13,184 bases of DNA from Bacteroidales bacterium. GTDB lineage: Bacteria > Bacteroidota > Bacteroidia > Bacteroidales > S143-33. Under the pieces are notes generated by a model. It searched no databases and had not been told where the DNA came from. It was given only the letters and a program-made list of their open reading frames with translations. Of this stretch, positions 1-5,843 are shown one piece after another (the first letter of the stretch is position 1; the number at the start of each line of letters is the position of its first letter). Location: assembly GCA_027083655.1 (NCBI GenBank), contig JALWNS010000333.1, positions 1 to 13,184 of the forward strand, given 5' to 3'. The position numbers were made by a program, and so were the translations under genes.

Positions 1-335
1 ATATTATACCTACCCATTATGTGCTTGATAATTATGATATAGATGAGATCATCATTGTACTATGCCAACCGACTGAATTAGAAGAAATTGTTTTCAATCC
101 TGGTGACCTGACACAACTAATTTACCGTACAAAGCATATAACAGAAAACGAGCTGTTAATGAGAGATTTGGCTGTAGTGCAAGAATACGCTTCACAAAAC
201 CGGAAATTTAAACATACTATCATTAAACCTGACAAAGAACTTTTTGTCTCCCTCACTGATTTTACATACGATGATATTAGAAAGATGATAACTATGGGAG
301 AAGAAGTAGCAAAGGCCTCATTGCTTGAAAGCTAG
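1..335 (+). CDS. C-terminal part of a probable patatin-like phospholipase (partial at 5' edge)
   Basis: The frame is open from the first bases of the window (before the GTG at 21) to a TAG at 333-335, so this is the 3' end of a gene that starts outside. About 110 residues are visible. They run from a hydrophobic strand (DEIIIVLCQPTE), through a helical stretch with a paired-residue LLMRDLAVVQEY pattern, to a basic-strand-and-aspartate segment (HTIIKPDKEL), and end in a helix (YDDIRKMITMGEEVAKASL). This order and spacing resemble the end of bacterial patatin-like serine hydrolases. In those proteins a strand of type 'ADEIIVVLxSP' precedes helices and a terminal 'ix.mi..G...A' helix. The catalytic Ser/Asp dyad would lie outside the window, so activity cannot be judged. 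The gene call is firm; the family is an inference from remembered family patterns. The downstream riboswitch has its own promoter, so this gene is probably not part of the B12 operon. Confidence 0.6.
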   Translation, partial: IIPTHYVLDNYDIDEIIIVLCQPTELEEIVFNPGDLTQLIYRTKHITENELLMRDLAVVQEYASQNRKFKHTIIKPDKELFVSLTDFTYDDIRKMITMGEEVAKASLLES

Positions 336-382
336 GTATTTATAAACTCACCTACCAAACAAAAATATAAAAGTTAAAAATT

Positions 383-412
383 TTTCTTTTCTTAAATAAA
401 CATCTAATTTTG
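383..412 (+). promoter_or_regulatory. Bacteroidota-type promoter of the B12 operon
   Basis: TAATTTTG at 405-412 is an exact match to the Bacteroides -7 consensus TAnnTTTG. The -33 box is weaker: TTTC at 383-386 is one mismatch from TTTG, at an 18-base spacing. A start a few bases after 412 would place the first nucleotides at about 417-420, exactly where the 5' strand of riboswitch helix P1 begins (418). That agreement supports the assignment. The -33 mismatch is the weak point. Confidence 0.55.
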
Positions 413-417
413 ACAAG

Positions 418-575
418 TCAAAACGGTGCCTTTGCGGCTTAATAGGGAATCCGGTGTAAATCCGGAGCTGTCCCCGCAGCTGTGAGCGCCAAATGTTCCC
501 AGTGCAATAGCCACTGTCCTCAATGGATGGGAAGGCGCACTTGGGAGGCGCGAGCCAGAAGACCTGCCGTTTTGA
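418..575 (+). ncRNA. Cobalamin (vitamin B12) riboswitch aptamer
   Basis: The conserved aptamer blocks appear in the right order. GGTGCC is at 425-430. The TTGCGGCTTAATAGGGAA block is at 431-449. The CCGGTGTAAATCCGG arm is at 451-465. CTGTCCCCGCAGCTGT is at 468-483. The B12 box GCGAGCCAGAAGACCTGCC ends at 568. Helix P1 closes perfectly over 9 bp: TCAAAACGG (418-426) pairs with CCGTTTTGA (567-575). The element lies about 125 bases upstream of the first gene of the surface-protein operon and is in the same orientation. Family knowledge: this class binds adenosyl- or other cobalamins and usually lowers expression of B12 uptake or synthesis genes when the ligand is present. There is no U-tract after the aptamer, which points to control of translation initiation rather than transcription termination (inference). 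Confidence 0.97.
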
Positions 576-585
576 CAAAAACATC

Positions 586-699
586 TCTGTGCTTTCGGGG
601 GCTAAAGCACAGAACAGGAGCTTCCCTTTCTTGTCTTCTGTTCGGATACAAACCCCTGTAAAGCACAGCATCTAACTAAAACAAAAAAAAAGCTGTGCT
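586..699 (+). promoter_or_regulatory. Putative riboswitch expression platform with four interchangeable pairing segments
   Basis: Four short segments can pair in alternative ways. A is TCTGTGCTTT (586-595), B is AAAGCACAGA (604-613), C is AAAGCACAGC (660-669) and D is GCTGTGCT (692-699). A and B form a perfect 10-bp hairpin with an 8-base G-rich loop. C and D form a perfect 8-bp hairpin whose 3' strand ends on the base before the ATG at 700, so it would hide the initiation region. A can also pair with C, and D with B. GAACAG (612-617) and CTGTTC (638-643) can form a further stem that competes with the base of A-B. The loop GGGGG (597-601) is complementary to CCCC (653-656). No U-run follows any stem, so a translational switch is more likely than a terminator. 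The complementarity is directly visible; the switching mechanism is inferred. Confidence 0.6.
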
Positions 700-1659
700 A
701 TGAAAAAAATTGTACTTTTCTGGACCTTTGCTTTTGTTCTTTTTGTAGCAAAAGCTCAAGAAAAGGTATTCACACTGAATACCCTACCAGTACCAGACAC
801 TGGCTTCTACAATGGCAGTGACGGCCGGGGATACTTTGCCGACACAGTAGAAGATGTTTGGGTGAAATTTTACAATACCTATGACCAGACCTGGGGGTCG
901 TGGCAAGGATGGGCTTATTCAACATGGAAAGATGATACAACCGAAGGTTATACTAACCAATGGAGCACTTATTCCGGCTACCTTATTGACTCAACATTTG
1001 CCCTGGCATACGTGGCTATTGACTGGAATAATGATTACGAAAACATACCTGCAGGGATTAAATTCTCTTGTCCTGTGGAGCCGGTCTCCATTTATGTCGC
1101 TAATTGTACTTACACAGCATTAGTAATAAAGAATGGAAATAGTTTTGCGCGTGCCTTCGAACCTGGCGACTATTTTAAGCTTATTATTATAGGAATTAAC
1201 AATGGTATGCCTACTGATACTATTGAGCATTTCCTCGCAGACTACCGCGATAGTTTAAAGTATATCCAGAAAGACTGGGCATATATCGACCTTCGGCCGC
1301 TGGGAGAAGTTGACAGTATAAGTTTTAATGTAGTTAGCACCGATGTGGGGGATTACGGCATGAACACACCTGGTTATTTTGCCTTAGACTTATTACGATT
1401 TAATAAATCATCACGAACCACGGCTGTTTTTACACCGGACAATGATGATGAAATTAATATTTACCCAAACCCATCAACTTCTTATTTCATTGTACCACAA
1501 AATATTACAAAGACTGAATTATATGACATTTATGGCCACAAAATAGGTGAATGGTCTGTATCCAGAATAAATGTTTATGGTCTACAAAACGGTCTTTACA
1601 TAGTCCGCCTGTGGGACGGACAGCAGTGGATTAGTAAAAAGCTAATAATCAAACATTAA
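700..1659 (+). CDS. DUF4465-type secreted protein with T9SS C-terminal sorting domain, first gene of B12-riboswitch operon
   Basis: 319 aa. Residues 1-20 form a signal peptide (MKKIVLFWTFAFVLF then AKAQ, cleavage about A19/Q20). Residues 27-235 form an all-beta, aromatic-rich domain. Its opening (FYNGSDGRG, then a Trp-rich stretch WGSWQGWAYST and later WSTYSG) matches the pattern I associate with DUF4465 proteins. Residues 252-319 are a type A T9SS sorting domain: INIYPNP, then LYDIYGHKIGEW, then GLQNGLYIVRL and a basic end KKLIIKH. The protein should cross the outer membrane by T9SS and be anchored or released there. The ATG at 700 follows an A-rich leader and segment D of the riboswitch platform. 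The stop overlaps the next ATG by one base (TAATG). Its place directly after the riboswitch suggests a role in capturing or handling corrinoids. Binding itself is inference; enzymatic motifs were not seen. Confidence 0.85.
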   Translation: MKKIVLFWTFAFVLFVAKAQEKVFTLNTLPVPDTGFYNGSDGRGYFADTVEDVWVKFYNTYDQTWGSWQGWAYSTWKDDTTEGYTNQWSTYSGYLIDSTFALAYVAIDWNNDYENIPAGIKFSCPVEPVSIYVANCTYTALVIKNGNSFARAFEPGDYFKLIIIGINNGMPTDTIEHFLADYRDSLKYIQKDWAYIDLRPLGEVDSISFNVVSTDVGDYGMNTPGYFALDLLRFNKSSRTTAVFTPDNDDEINIYPNPSTSYFIVPQNITKTELYDIYGHKIGEWSVSRINVYGLQNGLYIVRLWDGQQWISKKLIIKH

Positions 1660-2639
1660 TGAGGCACAAGCTTACTATAATCCTGGTGTCTCTTTTTTTA
1701 CAGAGCCTGGCACAATTTTCCCCACAAGCAGGCTTGCCAGGCTCTAATGCTATTCCTGCCAATTCACCTTTATTCAAAGCCTGGGTACAAAATGGTTGGA
1801 TAAGCCCTGGATATATAGATATAGGAGACACAAATTTTACTATTGACCAGACCAATCGTGCACATTTTGGGGAGATACAAAATATTTTTGGCCCTGCGGA
1901 CGGCAAGGTTGTAAGTTTAGGTGACAAAGGTACGGTAACAATTTTTCTAAACCCACCCATCTATGATGGACCCGGTTATGACTTTGCAGTTTTTGAAAAT
2001 GGCTTCCGCAGCCTCAACGACTCGGCACTTGCATTCCTGGAGCTTGCTTACGTTGAAGTTAGTTCAGATGGTAAAAACTTCTTCACCTTTCCTGCTATTT
2101 CGCTGACTCAAGATACTGCGCAGGTAGGACCATTCGAAATGTTAGATGCTAGAAAAATTTACAATCTGGCAGGTAAATACATATCTGGATATGGCACACC
2201 TTTTGACCTTTCCGATCTAACTGGTTTCAAGGATAATGGCTTAGATCTTAACAATATTTCTTTTATCAGGATACGTGACGTTGGAGGTAGCATAAACCCT
2301 ATGTTGGCAAGCTATGACAGCCATGGACACAAGATTAATGACCCCTACCCCACTCCTTTTCTAAGCTCTGGCTTCGACTTAGATGCTATCGGACTTATTA
2401 ATATAAAAACAACAACAGTAAGGGTTTTCCCTAATCCTACAGACGGACAAATTTTCATCCAATCAAAAAACAAGATCAAAACACTAATTATTAACGACTT
2501 ACAAGGCAGAACAGTGTTTAAAAAATCCATGAATGTTAATTTTATTAAAATTGATCTTTCAAATCTAAAATCTGGGCTTTATTTTTGCATAATATTAGGA
2601 GATAATTTTAGAGCTGTTGAGGAAATAATTTTATTCTGA
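1659..2639 (+). CDS. T9SS-sorted cell-surface protein of the B12 operon, uncharacterised beta-domain family
   Basis: 326 aa. Residues 1-18 are a signal peptide (cleavage about A18/Q19). Residues 20-248 form one beta-rich domain with strongly patterned blocks: GPADGKVVSLGDKGTVTI (79-95), GPGYDFAVFENGF (104-116), FLELAYVEVSSDGKNF (126-141), YNLAGKYISGYGTPFDLSDL (168-187) and GFDLDAIGLI (238-247). I recall this block order from 'cell surface protein' entries found repeatedly in Bacteroidota B12 loci, usually without an assigned function. Acidic and Asn-rich turns (DGPGYD, DLDA, DSHGHKIND) could bind calcium (inference). Residues 252-326 are a T9SS sorting domain: VRVFPNPTDG, then LIINDLQGRTVFK, then LSNLKSGLYFCII. 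The start ATG overlaps the previous stop by one base and the stop overlaps the next start by one base, so translation is probably coupled. No catalytic motif was found. Confidence 0.8.
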   Translation: MRHKLTIILVSLFLQSLAQFSPQAGLPGSNAIPANSPLFKAWVQNGWISPGYIDIGDTNFTIDQTNRAHFGEIQNIFGPADGKVVSLGDKGTVTIFLNPPIYDGPGYDFAVFENGFRSLNDSALAFLELAYVEVSSDGKNFFTFPAISLTQDTAQVGPFEMLDARKIYNLAGKYISGYGTPFDLSDLTGFKDNGLDLNNISFIRIRDVGGSINPMLASYDSHGHKINDPYPTPFLSSGFDLDAIGLINIKTTTVRVFPNPTDGQIFIQSKNKIKTLIINDLQGRTVFKKSMNVNFIKIDLSNLKSGLYFCIILGDNFRAVEEIILF

Positions 2640-3328
2640 TGAAACATAAATTATTGACAATAAGCTTATTAGCTTTTTTCTTTTTTTTGTCAGGTTGCCA
2701 GAACATTTTTAGTAAAAAGCTTATCAGGGAAGGAATAGCCACATTTACAATCAATTACGAAACAACAAAAGAAGAAAATCCCATTGTAATTTTATTACCT
2801 CACAAGATGTATACTTACTTCAAGGATGATAAAAGTGCCTCAATAGTCGAAGGCTTTTTTGGCACTTTCCGTATGGTAATGCTCAATAGGCCAGACCTGG
2901 GTCAAAAATATACAATTGTCAGAATTCTTGATAAAAAATACATTTATGAAACAAACCTTGACGGAAAACCCTTTGCCAGTAGCCAAATGCAAAATATGAA
3001 AATTAAACTCCTCGATACAAGTTTCGTTTACAAAGGCTTTAATTGCAAGGCTGCGGCTATTTATTGCCCTTCGATACAACAGGATACATTTCTTATTTAC
3101 TATACAACAGACCTGGGTATTAAATATGCAAATGTAAATACTCCATATTACCAAATTCCTGGTGTTTTAGTTAAATTTAAGCTAAAATTACTAGATGTCG
3201 TTATGGATATTTCATTAGAAGAAGTTGCTAGCAAAAAGATAGAACCAACAACTCTTGAAATTCCAAAAGAAGGATACAAATATGTTAGCTACGAACAATT
3301 AGAAGAAATTTTAAATTCACTGCAGTGA
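2639..3328 (+). CDS. Predicted lipoprotein resembling the GLPGLI/DUF4412 group, third gene of B12 operon
   Basis: 229 aa. Residues 1-20 form a lipoprotein signal with a canonical lipobox L17-S18-G19-C20, so the mature protein should carry lipid on Cys20 and sit in the outer membrane or periplasm. The rest is beta-rich. It opens with GIATFTINYETT and continues with a putative 'iYfK-D-k' segment (MYTYFKDDKSASIVEG), then a KYIYETN strand. Next come a central LLDTSFVYKGFNCKAA block and an ending strand set (YYQIPGVLVKFKL) before a short helical tail ending EEILNSLQ. The pattern 'kl.dt..i.Gy.Ckka' followed by 'y....G..l.y' resembles Bacteroidota GLPGLI/DUF4412 proteins, whose role is unknown. That family match is from memory and moderate. 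The ATG overlaps the previous stop (TGATG), and the stop overlaps the next GTG start over four bases (GTGA, 3325-3328). No enzyme motif was seen. Confidence 0.75.
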   Translation: MKHKLLTISLLAFFFFLSGCQNIFSKKLIREGIATFTINYETTKEENPIVILLPHKMYTYFKDDKSASIVEGFFGTFRMVMLNRPDLGQKYTIVRILDKKYIYETNLDGKPFASSQMQNMKIKLLDTSFVYKGFNCKAAAIYCPSIQQDTFLIYYTTDLGIKYANVNTPYYQIPGVLVKFKLKLLDVVMDISLEEVASKKIEPTTLEIPKEGYKYVSYEQLEEILNSLQ

Positions 3329-4809
3329 TATCCATAAGAAAAAATAGCTTTATCGTATTGATCTTATTACTTTTGTTATTCTTTTCCTGCGAAAAAAAAC
3401 ATGATAGGCTTTATAGCTTTTACAGAGTCTATTTCCCTTCTTCATACATGACTCTCAATGGTGCAGTATTAAGGACACAAGCAATACCTGATCAAATACA
3501 TTACATTGATTCCGTTCCTGCCCTCACACCTTTTTCTGCAATAATACAGGGAGAATTTGGTGCAGTATATGATACAATAATACAATATGGCCATGTATGG
3601 TCCATGACAAACCCAAACCCTGTTATTAACCCACGAGATACTAGTTCATACTCACGGCTAGGACAGTGGCCTACAGATAGCTCTGGTATATTTCTTACTG
3701 AAATAAATAACCTATATCCCAACACCCCATTTTATGTAAGGTCTTATATTGTTACTATTCACGGAGACACTGGATACAACCCTGTTATTCTAATAGATAC
3801 AACACTTAGAGCAGTTGACACATGGTTTATTGCTCCAATCTTACCAGGCTCGATAAGAACAGGTGCCGTAGGTGAAACATATTACGACACTGATTTAGGT
3901 TATGAAATTGGAATAATTGCCGGAGGTAATAATGCGAATGAAGTTTTAAATGATATGTGGTTTTATGATCCACAAACCAGGACATGGACCGAAAAAGCTA
4001 ATATACCATACAGAGCAACACAAGCAGTAGGATTTGTTATCACTTATACAAAGCTTGACGGTAATGAGATAACTAAATTTTATTACGGTACCGGGGAGAC
4101 AAGTCCATACGGGTACGGACAAACAGACCTTTGGTACGAATATGATTTCTCTTCTAATACATGGTCACAAACCATTTCCCAGACATCATACCCAATAAAA
4201 ATCAGCCGGGCCGTAGGTTTTTCTATAAAAAAATACGGTTATGTAGCCTTTGGACAGACAGACAATGGCAATACTACAACTACTATTTACAGATTCGATC
4301 CAAGCGAAGCAGACCGTAGTAATGGTGTACCGTGGGAGCTCATGCCTGTTTTGGACGCACAATATGCTCGAATGGATGCAATAGTCTTCGTAATAGATTC
4401 TGCAGCATACATTGGGCTAGGACAACAAAATGCAACACAATATTTTTCTGATTTATGGAGTTTTGTCCCAAACACTACCACCGGCGGTAATTGGAGCAGG
4501 AAAGCTTCATTTCCAGGACAGCCTAGATCACAAGCAGTAGCATTTGCTATTGGTTATAATGGCTTTGTTGGCCTTGGTTATAATGATACACAGGGATTTA
4601 AGGACTTTTACCGTTATGATGCTCTGGGCAACTCATGGACTAAAATTACTGATTACAAAATAGGACCAGATTTCAATGGTGAAGAGCAAGCTGTGAGAGA
4701 TGCGGTAGCTATCAGAATTGGAGAACTAGGACTGGTAGGTACTGGTTATAAAGTTTACGACTCATTAACCCCTTATGCCAAAGATTTTTGGTATTATCAG
4801 CCATGGTAA
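3325..4809 (+). CDS. Kelch-propeller lipoprotein with FnIII-like N-terminal module, fourth gene of B12 operon
   Basis: 494 aa from a GTG start. This start is chosen because it keeps the signal peptide and overlaps the previous stop by four bases; the next Met (residue 42) would lose the export signal. Residues 1-22 form a lipoprotein signal with a loose lipobox F19-F20-S21-C22, followed by EKK. Residues about 40-160 form an FnIII/Ig-like module of the type common in Bacteroidota (YGHVWSMTNPNP, then LYPNTPFYVRSYI). Residues about 168-494 hold Kelch repeats: AGGNNANEVLNDMWFYDPQTR..W, YGTGET...DLWYEYDFSSNTW, FGQTDN...YRFDP, GLGQQN..YFSDLWSFVP, GLGYNDTQGFKDFYRYD..W and GTGYKVY....DFWYYQPW. The last repeat looks closed by the strand at 168-190, giving a likely six-bladed propeller. 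BtuG of Bacteroides is also a surface lipoprotein propeller (seven blades, different family) that binds B12. The analogy is inference. Confidence 0.85.
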   Translation: MISIRKNSFIVLILLLLLFFSCEKKHDRLYSFYRVYFPSSYMTLNGAVLRTQAIPDQIHYIDSVPALTPFSAIIQGEFGAVYDTIIQYGHVWSMTNPNPVINPRDTSSYSRLGQWPTDSSGIFLTEINNLYPNTPFYVRSYIVTIHGDTGYNPVILIDTTLRAVDTWFIAPILPGSIRTGAVGETYYDTDLGYEIGIIAGGNNANEVLNDMWFYDPQTRTWTEKANIPYRATQAVGFVITYTKLDGNEITKFYYGTGETSPYGYGQTDLWYEYDFSSNTWSQTISQTSYPIKISRAVGFSIKKYGYVAFGQTDNGNTTTTIYRFDPSEADRSNGVPWELMPVLDAQYARMDAIVFVIDSAAYIGLGQQNATQYFSDLWSFVPNTTTGGNWSRKASFPGQPRSQAVAFAIGYNGFVGLGYNDTQGFKDFYRYDALGNSWTKITDYKIGPDFNGEEQAVRDAVAIRIGELGLVGTGYKVYDSLTPYAKDFWYYQPW

Positions 4810-4820
4810 AAAGAAATGTC

Positions 4821-5603
4821 ATGAAAAAAATAATATTCTTAATATCATTAATCCTGTGGGCATGGACATCATCTGCCCAATGGAGTGAGTTTAATTATTT
4901 TGCTATTCGTCTTGGGATTACAAACCAATTTCTAAACCCTGCACCTCTGAGCTCTAACGGTTTGTTTATAAATTCATACGAAGGAGATAGATATCTTATC
5001 CCTGATACAAATAAATATCTCAAATACAATGGTGGATTTGACATAGGTGTTAATTTCCATTTTGACTGGCATAATGACATGGGTGGTTTTGTCATTGGTG
5101 CAGAATATTACAACTTTGCCGTTTCTAATAAATTTGTCTCTACATCATCCGATGATTATATCATAAGAACGATGAGAATACATTCTGTCAGTTTCCCTGT
5201 TTATGTCAAATTTGGTTATGAAATATTCAACTTGCAAAGGTACGCATTCTTAGGTGTAAGATTTAATTGGAATTTACAATTAGATATATCCGAGGAAGCA
5301 AGCTGGAACAGTGAACTACGTACGCAATCTCATACCGATGAAGTTATGCTCCAATATAACTTTGTAATAATGGGCGGTATCAACTTCTTATTTTTTAACG
5401 TAGAAGCAGATTTCTTCCCTAATACATTCCTCAACAAAAACTATATACTTGACGTGGGAACAGAAACTAGCCCTTACTATATTAAACCATTTGAAACATA
5501 CCCCAATACATACTTTGTCGTTTCCACATCCATTTATATTCCTTTATCACCATGGGCAACAACAAGAAGCTATTTCCTCAATAAACTGCTAAAAATGTTT
5601 TAA
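4821..5603 (+). CDS. Outer-membrane beta-barrel protein, last gene of B12 operon
   Basis: 260 aa from the ATG at 4821, which opens a clean signal peptide (MKKIIFLISLILWAWTSSAQ, cleavage about A19/Q20). In-frame ATGs at 4788 and 4803 would add a poor N-terminus and overlap the preceding gene. The mature part alternates hydrophobic and polar residues in about eight strand-like segments rich in Tyr, Phe and Gly. Examples are YFAIRLGI, GGFDIGVNFHFDW, GGFVIGAEYYNF, FPVYVKFGYEI, YAFLGVRFNWNL, VMLQYNFVIMGGINFLFFNVEADFF and TYFVVSTSIYI. This resembles the small OmpA/PorT-like barrels of Bacteroidota (OMP_b-brl group). It is far too small for a TonB-dependent receptor and shows no plug domain. A tail of about 20 residues (PLSPWATTRSYF... 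ending KMF) continues past the last strand, unusual for barrels that end on an aromatic residue. Only 11 bases separate it from the Kelch gene, so it belongs to the same transcript. Confidence 0.75.
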   Translation: MKKIIFLISLILWAWTSSAQWSEFNYFAIRLGITNQFLNPAPLSSNGLFINSYEGDRYLIPDTNKYLKYNGGFDIGVNFHFDWHNDMGGFVIGAEYYNFAVSNKFVSTSSDDYIIRTMRIHSVSFPVYVKFGYEIFNLQRYAFLGVRFNWNLQLDISEEASWNSELRTQSHTDEVMLQYNFVIMGGINFLFFNVEADFFPNTFLNKNYILDVGTETSPYYIKPFETYPNTYFVVSTSIYIPLSPWATTRSYFLNKLLKMF

Positions 5604-5789
5604 TTATTAAAACACAGGTTACTAACAAATGGAAAAACCACGCACTTTTTAAAAACATCATTTTTTTGTTATATTTAGTTAACCAGACTTCATTAAACCA
5701 TACCTGTCTATACATATTTACCTGATTATCAAATAAATATAAACACAAAATTTACCTCATCACATATAATTACCTATGACTTAAAACAT

Positions 5790-5819
5790 TTTGCACAATA
5801 CAATTTTTTGGTATTTTTG
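5790..5819 (+). promoter_or_regulatory. Bacteroidota-type promoter of the aminotransferase gene
   Basis: TTTG at 5790-5793 and TATTTTTG at 5812-5819 match both halves of the Bacteroides TTTG / TAnnTTTG promoter exactly, with 18 bases between them. Transcription would start near 5825, leaving a leader of about 20 bases before the ATG at 5844. This separates the aminotransferase from the B12 operon upstream. Confidence 0.7.
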
Positions 5820-5843
5820 AGACAAATAAAAAAGCATAAGAAA

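Noticed and set aside
348..671. A 107-codon open frame on the minus strand across the leader region
   Set aside because: It lies antisense to the cobalamin riboswitch and its platform. The protein has no family-like pattern and is explained by the structured GC-richer RNA.
881..1123. An 80-codon plus-strand frame inside the DUF4465 gene
   Set aside because: It is an alternative-frame shadow; the main frame has a signal peptide, domain patterns and a sorting domain.
4788..4820. Earlier in-frame ATGs for the outer-membrane barrel gene
   Set aside because: They overlap the end of the Kelch gene and put non-signal residues ahead of the MKK signal peptide; the ATG at 4821 fits better.
5596..5614. 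AT palindrome TGTTTTAAT-T-ATTAAAACA over the stop codon of the barrel gene, considered as operon terminator
   Set aside because: It is almost purely A/T with a one-base loop and no following U-run, so it is not a convincing intrinsic terminator. No other clear terminator was found before 5790; a run of Ts at about 5660 gives only a weak A/T hairpin.
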